DNA of 17,615 nucleotides from positions 1 through 17,615 of the forward strand of contig JAZNUB010000028.1 of NCBI GenBank assembly GCA_045592105.1. Direction: 5' to 3'. Shown one piece after another: positions 1 through 6,038 of this stretch (within the stretch, counting starts at the first letter, position 1; each line of letters opens with the position of its first letter). Made by a program: the position numbers and the translations under genes. This stretch comes from SIG636 sp045592105 (GTDB lineage: Bacteria > Bacillota > Clostridia > Oscillospirales > CAG-382). A model generated the notes under the pieces. The model was not told where the DNA came from. It saw nothing but the letters and a program-made list of their open reading frames with translations, and did no database searches.

Positions 1-233
1 ACAAGCTTAGAGATTACGCCCAAAGATTGCAGAGCGTTAATAGACGCATTGCAAGACTTGACGGAAGACTGGAAGCGCTTTATGGGAAGGTTGGATTATT
101 AGATCTTTGGAATTTGATACAAGCAGATATTCTGACCGGATGCAGTTGGCGTCTAAGGCGTTGCATTTCTTATCTTAATGAAACCGCAACTGATTTTGAA
201 AAGATAGAATCGGATCTATTAAATAATTTATAA
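1..233 (+). CDS. Small helical protein, 5'-truncated at the window edge
   Basis: The reading frame is open to the left edge (codons from base 3), so this is the C-terminal part of a gene that starts outside the window. A TTG at 27 has no ribosome site in front of it and is unlikely to be the true start. The visible 76 residues look helical and amphipathic, with heptad-like leucines, a Trp near the middle (LLDLWNLIQ) and a CxxxxRRC-like stretch, and end in an acidic segment (DFEKIESDLL). No catalytic motif is visible. It is followed after a few bases by another small helical protein and two WXG100 proteins, so by context it may be a WXG100-like substrate or partner protein of a type VII secretion locus. 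That role is inference; I do not recognise a named family. Confidence 0.6.
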   Translation, partial: KLRDYAQRLQSVNRRIARLDGRLEALYGKVGLLDLWNLIQADILTGCSWRLRRCISYLNETATDFEKIESDLLNNL

Positions 234-245
234 GGAGGAATCGAT

Positions 246-494
246 ATGGATTCAGGAGCAAGAAACGAATTAAACGCTATTATTAAAGAATTGAACTCAA
301 TCATTACCGAGATGGAAAGCATTTCCCGAGGTGTTCGATGCGACTTTATGAATATAGGTAATGATAAATGTGCCGACTGCATTGACAAGGTGTTGAATAA
401 TTATTACACCGTAAAAGAAAAATTTGATAGCATGGACACTTCTACGGTTGCCGAAAACTATGCACAAGCTCATGGTAACGGCAGTTCTTGCTAA
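246..494 (+). CDS. Small helical protein of unknown family (82 aa), possible type VII partner
   Basis: ATG at 246 is preceded by GGAGGA at 234-239, right after the previous stop codon, so the two genes are almost certainly co-transcribed. The protein is predicted to be mainly helical: an N-terminal leucine/isoleucine heptad pattern (ELNAIIKELNSIITEM), a middle CADC motif and a polar tail ending in Cys. It has no Trp and so no WXG turn, no signal peptide and no membrane segment. Size and position directly before two WXG100 genes resemble the small helical accessory proteins seen beside type VII substrates, but there is no diagnostic motif. The three cysteines in the second half and at the end are unusual for such proteins. 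Confidence 0.7.
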   Translation: MDSGARNELNAIIKELNSIITEMESISRGVRCDFMNIGNDKCADCIDKVLNNYYTVKEKFDSMDTSTVAENYAQAHGNGSSC

Positions 495-503
495 AAAAAC
501 GAA

Positions 504-508
504 GGGAG
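504..508 (+). promoter_or_regulatory. Ribosome binding site fixing the start of the first WXG100 gene
   Basis: GGGAG lies 8 bases before ATG 517. The frame is also open upstream to a possible start at 424, but that would overlap the previous gene by about 70 bases and add residues with no WXG100 similarity. The site therefore supports 517. Confidence 0.7.
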
Positions 509-516
509 TAAGAAAG

Positions 517-819
517 ATGGCAAGATTAATAATTGATGCTGAGCAAGTTGTTGCTACGGCAAACAGAATAAAGAATTTAAACAACCAAATGAGAGACAGT
601 TTCAGTAGTGTTCAAGATGCTATCACAAAATTAGATGGAACTTGGGATGGATCTGCTGCTACTAATGCAATAAGTAAATTCAATGCTATAAAAAACTCAT
701 ATTGTGATGCACGATACAATGTTGTAGATAACTTTGTTGCGTTTCTTCATCAGCAAGTTGGCGAGGGCTATATCCAGGCTGAAGCTGCGAATAAGTCCCT
801 AGCGGATCAGTTTAAGTAA
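517..819 (+). CDS. WXG100 family protein (EsxA-like), 100 aa
   Basis: Starting at ATG 517 the protein is exactly 100 residues, the standard WXG100 length. It has the expected helix-turn-helix plan: a first amphipathic helix (about residues 8-38), the turn motif W-D-G at about residue 46 (GTWDGSAA), and a long second helix. Such proteins are small dimeric substrates or chaperone-like partners of type VII (ESX/Yuk) secretion and leave the cell folded as helical hairpins. The C-terminus lacks an obvious YxxxD/E export signal. A second WXG100 gene follows 13 bases downstream, so the two products may pair as a heterodimer; that is inference. No secretion ATPase is visible in the window. Confidence 0.9.
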   Translation: MARLIIDAEQVVATANRIKNLNNQMRDSFSSVQDAITKLDGTWDGSAATNAISKFNAIKNSYCDARYNVVDNFVAFLHQQVGEGYIQAEAANKSLADQFK

Positions 820-832
820 GGAGGATGTTCTT

Positions 833-1135
833 ATGGCATATATAAAGGTAGATCACAGCAAGTTTTCCGGCGCTGCAAGTGCTGTTGATACATATGTTAC
901 TCAGTTGCGCAACAAAATGAGTAACGCTGAAGGAGAAGTAAATAATTTATCGGGCATTTGGCAAGGAGCCGACTATACTCAGTTCAAATTCCAGTGGGAT
1001 ACGGTGACCGATGGAGAATCAACTTATTCTGAAATGGTTAAGTCTTTGGAAGCCTATTCAAAATTCTTAAAGTACGCAGCCGAGAAGTATAAAGAAGCTC
1101 AATCAAAGGCGGTAAATCGTGCAGATAGCTTGTAG
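833..1135 (+). CDS. WXG100 family protein (EsxB-like), 100 aa
   Basis: ATG 833 follows AAGGAGG at 818-824 with 8 bases of spacing; the site overlaps the stop of the preceding WXG100 gene. The 100-residue product has the W-Q-G turn at about residues 43-45 (GIWQGADYTQF), flanked by two amphipathic helices, which is the classic WXG100 layout. The C-terminal helix contains KYKEAQSKA, with a Tyr and Glu three residues apart (YKEA), close to the YxxxD/E type export signal but not a clean match. The tandem arrangement with the preceding WXG100 gene suggests a co-expressed, possibly heterodimeric, pair of type VII secretion substrates. Confidence 0.92.
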   Translation: MAYIKVDHSKFSGAASAVDTYVTQLRNKMSNAEGEVNNLSGIWQGADYTQFKFQWDTVTDGESTYSEMVKSLEAYSKFLKYAAEKYKEAQSKAVNRADSL

Positions 1136-1171
1136 AAATGGTAATACAAAGTAAGCAAAGGAAAATTAGAT

Positions 1172-2410
1172 GTGAGCAAGATAACATTTGAAAACAAAAA
1201 AGGGAAAATTACAATAACAAACAGGCTTTCTTACCCTGAGGCTGTTAACGAGCGTGTTTACAACGCTATTGTATCAGGGATGTTTGAAGGGGTTCTTCCT
1301 GTGTCTATCCGTCAAAAGAGAAAGGAAACAAGAATTGAGTGTGTTGTTTCGGAATTGCTTCCTCTTACTCAATATTTTAATGGTATTGTTACCAAGAAGA
1401 TGTTCCTTGATTTTGTCCACGAGATTGCGGTGTTAATCAAAAATTGCGAGAAGAATATGGTTAACGCAAACAACTTAGACCTCCAAAGCGATAAAATATT
1501 TGTTGATCCACAAACTAAAAGTGTAAAATGTATCTTTTGGCCTGTGGTTAATAATCAAAGAGGAAACCCACCACATTTGTTCTTGAAGCAACTTCCTTTT
1601 GAATTGAATTTTAATCCGCATGAGGATAATGATTATTTAGAAACATATAAAGCTTTTTTTGGTGGAATCAATCCGTTTTCTGTTAATAGTTTTGACAGAA
1701 TGGTATTAAAGCTTTCCGGTAAGAAGAGTAATTGTGCGCGTACTACACCGTCTGAGGCGCTATCCGGAGCATTGGGTTGCGATGCGAAGTCAGAGAAGAA
1801 TGAAACGGATGATAAAAAGAAAGTAAATATTGAATATGACCCATTTGCTTACGATTCAGGACTTATAGAAGGAAGAAAAGTTGAAAGGGAGATCAAGCGC
1901 GATACAAATGTTTTTTTCTGCTCTTCGTGTGGAGCGAAGAATCAACTTGGCTATAGTTACTGCATTCAATGTGGCACTAAGCTTAAGAGAGCCGAGCCAA
2001 TATCAGAAGCCTCATACAAAAATAGTGATACGATTGATTTTGGAACAGTGGTTCTTGGTGATGATACCGGCGGCACAACAGTACTCGGTTATGATGCTTT
2101 AGAAGAGCCTGTTTATCCGATATTGATTAGATTAAGCACAAACGAATCTTATTTAGTTGATAAGCCGGTGTTTAGGATTGGTACAGAGCAAAGATATTGT
2201 GATCTCTTTATTTGTGACAACCATTACATTAGCAGGAGGCACGCTGATATTGTTGTACGGTGTAATAGATATTACATAGTAGATCGAAACTCTACCAACA
2301 AAACTTTTGTAGATGGTAAAGTTATCCCTGCAGAAAAGGAAGTTGAAATATTCGCAAGAACGCAGATTCGTCTTGCGGATGAAGACTTTATCTTCAAAAT
2401 AGAATCGTAG
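1172..2410 (+). CDS. FHA-domain protein with DUF6382-like N-terminus and zinc ribbon (412 aa)
   Basis: Predicted cytoplasmic phosphothreonine reader. The GTG start at 1172 is preceded by AAAGGA at 1157-1162; an ATG two bases earlier runs into a stop at once. Residues 1-180 form an alpha/beta domain that resembles DUF6382, known from Firmicutes FHA proteins (assignment from memory, moderate confidence). Residues 250-267 are a zinc ribbon, CxxC-x10-CxxC (Cys250, 253, 264, 267). A low-complexity linker carries two T-x-V-L motifs at Thr292 and Thr302. Residues 331-412 are a complete FHA domain: RIG at 335-337, SRRH at 354-357 and NSTNKT at 373-378, the loops that bind phosphothreonine. The PP2C and kinase genes follow directly, so it probably binds phosphorylated targets of that kinase. 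FHA domains also occur in type VII machinery, matching the WXG100 neighbours. No membrane segment is seen. Confidence 0.9.
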   Translation: MSKITFENKKGKITITNRLSYPEAVNERVYNAIVSGMFEGVLPVSIRQKRKETRIECVVSELLPLTQYFNGIVTKKMFLDFVHEIAVLIKNCEKNMVNANNLDLQSDKIFVDPQTKSVKCIFWPVVNNQRGNPPHLFLKQLPFELNFNPHEDNDYLETYKAFFGGINPFSVNSFDRMVLKLSGKKSNCARTTPSEALSGALGCDAKSEKNETDDKKKVNIEYDPFAYDSGLIEGRKVEREIKRDTNVFFCSSCGAKNQLGYSYCIQCGTKLKRAEPISEASYKNSDTIDFGTVVLGDDTGGTTVLGYDALEEPVYPILIRLSTNESYLVDKPVFRIGTEQRYCDLFICDNHYISRRHADIVVRCNRYYIVDRNSTNKTFVDGKVIPAEKEVEIFARTQIRLADEDFIFKIES

Positions 2411-2413
2411 GTG
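2408..2413 (+). promoter_or_regulatory. Weak ribosome site supporting the PP2C start at 2420
   Basis: TAGGTG overlaps the FHA gene stop codon and lies 6 bases before ATG 2420. A GTG at 2411 is in frame but would sit inside this site, so 2420 is the better start. Confidence 0.5.
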
Positions 2414-2419
2414 CTTAAT

Positions 2420-3202
2420 ATGAAATGGAAAATTGCATTACAAACGGATGTAGGCATAAAGAAAAAAACAAATCAAGATAGCTGCTGTATTAAGGAGGCT
2501 GTTACCAATAAAGGTACGGTGCTTATGGCTGTTATCTGTGATGGAATGGGCGGTTTAGCTAAAGGCGAAGTAGCAAGCGCAACGCTTGTAAAAGTGTTTT
2601 CTTCATGGTTTGAGAAAGAACTTCCTGAGATTTTAGCGAAAAATAAACCACTTGAAGAAGTGGAATATCGTTGGGATAGAATTATTAAGGAACAAAATTA
2701 CAACATTGCAACTTACGGAAAAAGCCTAAAACTGCAACTTGGTTCAACGGTCACTGCTATGTTGATCTTAGAAGACAACCGGTACATCATTGTTCATGTT
2801 GGTGATTCTAGAGTTTATAAGATAACCGACCTAAGTGTGGATGTGTTGACTGAGGATCAAACAGTGGTTGCAAAGGAAGTAAAGCAAGGCAAATTGACTC
2901 CAAAACAGGCAGAGACAGATCCGCGCAGAAATATACTGCTTCAGTGTGTTGGAGCATCAAGAATTGTTGAGCCGACCTTTTATTATGGAATTGTTGGCGT
3001 TGATGAGTGTTATATGCTCTGTTCTGATGGCTTCAGACATGTTATAACGAACGAGGAGATAAAGAACGCCTTTGCCCCTTCTCAAAACGATACCGAAGAG
3101 CAGATGAATTCACACATCGTTGATCTGATCGATCTAAATAAATTCCGGCATGAGAACGATAATATTACCGCTATTCTCATTAAAACCGTTCAGGAGGTGT
3201 AA
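2420..3202 (+). CDS. PP2C-family Ser/Thr protein phosphatase (Stp/PrpC type), 260 aa
   Basis: Metal-dependent phosphatase that removes phosphate from Ser/Thr residues, expected to oppose the kinase encoded next. All core PP2C motifs are present: the N-terminal TDVG..KKTNQDS (Asp10, Asp20), DGMGG at 41-45, LGSTVTA at 107-113, VGDSR at 127-131, LCSDGF around Asp203, and NDNITAIL with Asp247/Asn248, which complete the two-metal centre. Length is usual for bacterial PrpC/Stp enzymes. No membrane segment or signal peptide, so it acts in the cytoplasm. The gene starts 9 bases after the FHA gene and stops 3 bases before the kinase gene, so expression of reader, eraser and writer is probably coupled. 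The family assignment is very secure; the substrates are inferred from context. Confidence 0.95.
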   Translation: MKWKIALQTDVGIKKKTNQDSCCIKEAVTNKGTVLMAVICDGMGGLAKGEVASATLVKVFSSWFEKELPEILAKNKPLEEVEYRWDRIIKEQNYNIATYGKSLKLQLGSTVTAMLILEDNRYIIVHVGDSRVYKITDLSVDVLTEDQTVVAKEVKQGKLTPKQAETDPRRNILLQCVGASRIVEPTFYYGIVGVDECYMLCSDGFRHVITNEEIKNAFAPSQNDTEEQMNSHIVDLIDLNKFRHENDNITAILIKTVQEV

Positions 3203-3205
3203 GTT

Positions 3206-4891
3206 ATGGCCAATGTAGGACAGGTTATTGACGGTAAGTATGAAATACTTACATTGATTGGGCAAGGCGGTATGTCTAAGGTATACCTTGCGAGAGATAG
3301 ACGTTTAAATAAACAATGGGCGGTTAAAGAGATTCAAAAGAAGACAAAAGACAAGAATGACGAGGTTGTTGTTCAGAGTGCTATTGCTGAAGCCAATATG
3401 ATTAAGCAACTGGATCATCCTTCGATCGTGAGAATTGTAGACATTATTGATAATGCTGATGTGATTTATATTATTGAGGATTATATTGAAGGGGAGACAC
3501 TTAATACAATTCTTGAAGAAAACGGCGCCCAACCGCAAGAATTAGTAATTGAGTGGGCGATGCAAATCTGTGAAGCACTTGAATACTTACATACTCGTAA
3601 GCCTGCTATTATCTATCGTGATATGAAGCCGTCTAACGTTATGTTGAAGCCTGATGGAACCATTAAGATTATTGATTTTGGTATTGCAAGAGAATACAAA
3701 GAGCAAAGTTTAGAAGATACTGTTAGCCTTGGCACAAAGGGATATGCTGCTCCGGAGCAGTTTGGGGGTAAAGGGCAAACGGATGCCCGCACTGACGTTT
3801 ACTGCCTTGGCGTTACTCTGTACCATCTCGTAACGGGACATAGCCCTTGTGATCCTCCTTATGAGATTTATCCTATTAGGCATTGGAATCCTCAGCTTGA
3901 TCCTGGCCTTGAAGCGGTTATTGATAAATGTACACAGCTTAATCCGAACGATAGATACCAATCCTGCGCCGAACTTCTGTATGCCTTGCAACATTACAAA
4001 GAAAACGGAGCGGCATATAGAGCAAAACAGAAGAAGAAACTTGCAATGTTTATTGTAACAGCAACGATTTGTGTTATGTTTGCAATTGTTGGAATTTTTG
4101 GAATTGCAATGAGCGCTCACACAAACAACGAGGACTATATTCGAAATATTCTGCAAGCCGAAAAAGCTACAACGCCTGAGGAAAAGCTTCAATATTACAG
4201 CAAGGCAATAGAGATTAAGCCAAATAAAATTGAACCATATCTTGGTATAGTTGAAACTTACAAGGATGATGCAGTATTTACCGTTGATGAGGAAAAGGGA
4301 TTAAAAACAAGAATTAATGCCAATCTTTCAGTCCTTCGTGAGGAGTCAAATTATGGTAGTCTTGCGTTTGAAATCGGTAAACTATATTGGTATTACTATG
4401 ATTATGGGAAAACAGAAACTGCAGATAATCAGATTACAAGAATGAAAAGTGCTATACAGTGGTTTGAAGATGCCACCAAATATGGTGGGCAATCAACAGA
4501 TTACTATCTTATGTCCACAATTTATCGAGACGTTGGTAAGTTTAATCGCGATATAACTCTGAATATCGAGGAAGCATCTGACAAAGGAAAGTATGGTTTA
4601 TATTGGGAAAACATCGTTGAACTGGTCAATGTACTTTCAAAAAGCGAGAACGAGAGCGAGATTATCGAATTAGAGATATATAAGTTGGCGATGTATTCCA
4701 TCGAAACTTACGCTCGAAAATTTAAGGCGGATGGTGTTTCTCTGGATGATATGTTGTCCTTGTTCAATGTTGTAAAGTCGGCTGTATCTAATGTTGATAC
4801 AACTTCGGATAAAACCGAAGAGCTTAAAGGTTTTGTAGTTGATCGTTTTAAGTCGGTCGAATCCGCTATTAGCAATGCGTATAGAGGGTAG
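3206..4891 (+). CDS. Membrane Ser/Thr protein kinase with TPR-like extracytoplasmic domain (561 aa)
   Basis: ATG 3206 follows AGGAGGTG at 3192-3199. Residues 11-265 are an intact Hanks-type kinase: glycine loop GQGGMSKV (19-26), catalytic Lys41 in AVKEI, helix-C Glu62, catalytic loop YRDMKPSN with Asp139 and Asn144 (the usual His is Tyr137), DFG at 157-159, activation-loop Thr172 and Thr177, and an APEQ motif at 182-185. Residues about 279-303 form one transmembrane helix. The remaining 255 residues, outside the membrane, begin with a TPR-like unit (EKLQYYSKAIEIKPNKIEPYL) and look helical throughout. PASTA domains, which sense peptidoglycan in PrkC/Stk1, are absent. It probably phosphorylates Thr residues in the neighbouring FHA and membrane-tail proteins; that is inference. 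Kinase identity is very secure. Confidence 0.95.
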   Translation: MANVGQVIDGKYEILTLIGQGGMSKVYLARDRRLNKQWAVKEIQKKTKDKNDEVVVQSAIAEANMIKQLDHPSIVRIVDIIDNADVIYIIEDYIEGETLNTILEENGAQPQELVIEWAMQICEALEYLHTRKPAIIYRDMKPSNVMLKPDGTIKIIDFGIAREYKEQSLEDTVSLGTKGYAAPEQFGGKGQTDARTDVYCLGVTLYHLVTGHSPCDPPYEIYPIRHWNPQLDPGLEAVIDKCTQLNPNDRYQSCAELLYALQHYKENGAAYRAKQKKKLAMFIVTATICVMFAIVGIFGIAMSAHTNNEDYIRNILQAEKATTPEEKLQYYSKAIEIKPNKIEPYLGIVETYKDDAVFTVDEEKGLKTRINANLSVLREESNYGSLAFEIGKLYWYYYDYGKTETADNQITRMKSAIQWFEDATKYGGQSTDYYLMSTIYRDVGKFNRDITLNIEEASDKGKYGLYWENIVELVNVLSKSENESEIIELEIYKLAMYSIETYARKFKADGVSLDDMLSLFNVVKSAVSNVDTTSDKTEELKGFVVDRFKSVESAISNAYRG

Positions 4892-4902
4892 GTGAAGATT
4901 AA

Positions 4903-5562
4903 ATGAGTGCAACAACATGGTTAATTGTAGCAATCGTTGGATTTTCCGTGTCCGGCATTGCATTGGTGGCAACGGTATTTATATTTTTTAAGATGAATAT
5001 CATTTCGGTAATTGGTGATTTGACAGGAAAGACCGTTGCTAAAGAAATTAAAGCGATGCGTGATGCGAATACATTCGGTGAAAATAAGATCCACAGATCG
5101 AGTAGTGTTAATGTTCATTGTGAAAAAACAATAGAAAAAGTTGGAGATGATGAAACCGACAGTTCTGTAATAGCTGTTGCACATGCATCAAAAAGATTGG
5201 ATGGAGATAGAGATGGATATTCCGCTCATTTGAAGCGGAATGAAACAGGGCAAACTTCATGTGCACTATATAAAGGAATAACAACAGAGTCTCTTAGCAC
5301 TAATGTGGGTGAAGTTGATATTGAACAGCGCAGAGCAACTGCAGTGCTTTCTCTAAACAGAGGAACTGAAGTGCTTGGTGAAGATAGCAAAACAGATGTA
5401 TTGTATCCGACAGAGGTGCCGGCTAATAACATGGTTTCTGGAGGACGAGCTGAAACTACGGTGCTCAGTGATACAGAGGAACTTTCTCATAGAATAGTTG
5501 AGCCTGTAGCTTTCAGAATTACCAAATCTGTTATTAAGATCCATACAGACGAGGTGATATGA
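4903..5562 (+). CDS. Single-pass membrane protein with T-x-V-L repeat tail (219 aa)
   Basis: ATG 4903 follows AGGTGA at 4890-4895, overlapping the kinase stop. Residues 7-29 are one transmembrane helix; the very short N-terminus and the basic residues after the helix suggest N-out, C-in topology. Next comes a short segment (VIGDLTGKTVAKEIKAMR, 36-53) of a kind I recall from small membrane proteins beside similar kinase/FHA genes. The rest is a polar, probably disordered cytoplasmic tail. It holds four T-x-V-L motifs at Thr146 (TAVL), Thr155 (TEVL), Thr164 (TDVL) and Thr185 (TTVL); the first three are exactly 9 residues apart. The same motif occurs twice in the FHA protein of this operon. The likely role is a membrane-anchored phospho-docking platform: kinase substrate and FHA ligand. 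That role is inference. No catalytic domain is seen. Confidence 0.8.
   Translation: MSATTWLIVAIVGFSVSGIALVATVFIFFKMNIISVIGDLTGKTVAKEIKAMRDANTFGENKIHRSSSVNVHCEKTIEKVGDDETDSSVIAVAHASKRLDGDRDGYSAHLKRNETGQTSCALYKGITTESLSTNVGEVDIEQRRATAVLSLNRGTEVLGEDSKTDVLYPTEVPANNMVSGGRAETTVLSDTEELSHRIVEPVAFRITKSVIKIHTDEVI
5551..5556 (+). promoter_or_regulatory. Ribosome site favouring ATG 5562 over ATG 5559
   Basis: GAGGTG lies 2 bases before ATG 5559 and 5 bases before ATG 5562. The second spacing is workable, the first is too short, so 5562 is preferred. Either way the gene overlaps the preceding stop codon (5560-5562) and is probably translationally coupled to it. Confidence 0.5.
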
Positions 5563-6038
5563 TGTGTGAGATAAAAAGAAAGCATTCACTTATTTTTTGT
5601 GCTTCGATGGCTTGCTCAGTGCTTTCTTCTCTTTCACTGTTGGCTACTGTTATGGCTAATAGCGAGGGTGAGAATAAGGCAATTCTTGTGGCTTGTGCAC
5701 TTTTGTTTTGGATTGGTTTTTTGTTAGAGCAGTTTTTCTTTTGGAGGGCCAATCGCCTTATGAGAAGTGCGATAACCAAGGATAGATGCCATACACTTGG
5801 TAAACCGGGTGTAATTTCTCTATCCACATATACCGAGGGCTTCGTGATTGATGTAGTATTCATACTTTCATCAATAGCCTTGATGATTTGCATATTGGTC
5901 GGTTTAGGCGAAGCTCTGATGCAATATGTGTTAATTTGTCTTGTGGTTTTAACGTTCAGGCTTCATTGCTTTTTAAACGGAAGGAACTATAAATATAAAA
6001 AAACAAAAGAAATAAAGGTAGATAGTAAAAATGGATAA
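5562..6038 (+). CDS. Small four-helix membrane protein of unknown function (158 aa)
   Basis: Not recognised as a named family. Four hydrophobic segments at about residues 10-31, 38-61, 93-115 and 117-137 suggest a four-pass membrane protein with a basic N-terminus (KRKH) and a basic cytoplasmic C-terminus (NYKYKKTKEIK). The loop between helices 2 and 3 (residues 62-92) is longer and holds Arg/Lys and one Cys, consistent with a cytoplasmic loop. No catalytic or binding motif is visible. The gene overlaps the preceding tail-protein gene by a few bases and the following giant surface-protein gene by 8 bases, so translation of all three may be coupled. It could help place or anchor its neighbours in the membrane; this is only a guess from gene order. 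Confidence 0.75.
   Translation: MCEIKRKHSLIFCASMACSVLSSLSLLATVMANSEGENKAILVACALLFWIGFLLEQFFFWRANRLMRSAITKDRCHTLGKPGVISLSTYTEGFVIDVVFILSSIALMICILVGLGEALMQYVLICLVVLTFRLHCFLNGRNYKYKKTKEIKVDSKNG

Noticed and set aside
424..516. Upstream extension of the first WXG100 gene
   Set aside because: The ribosome site and family length both point to ATG 517; the extension overlaps the previous gene in another frame.
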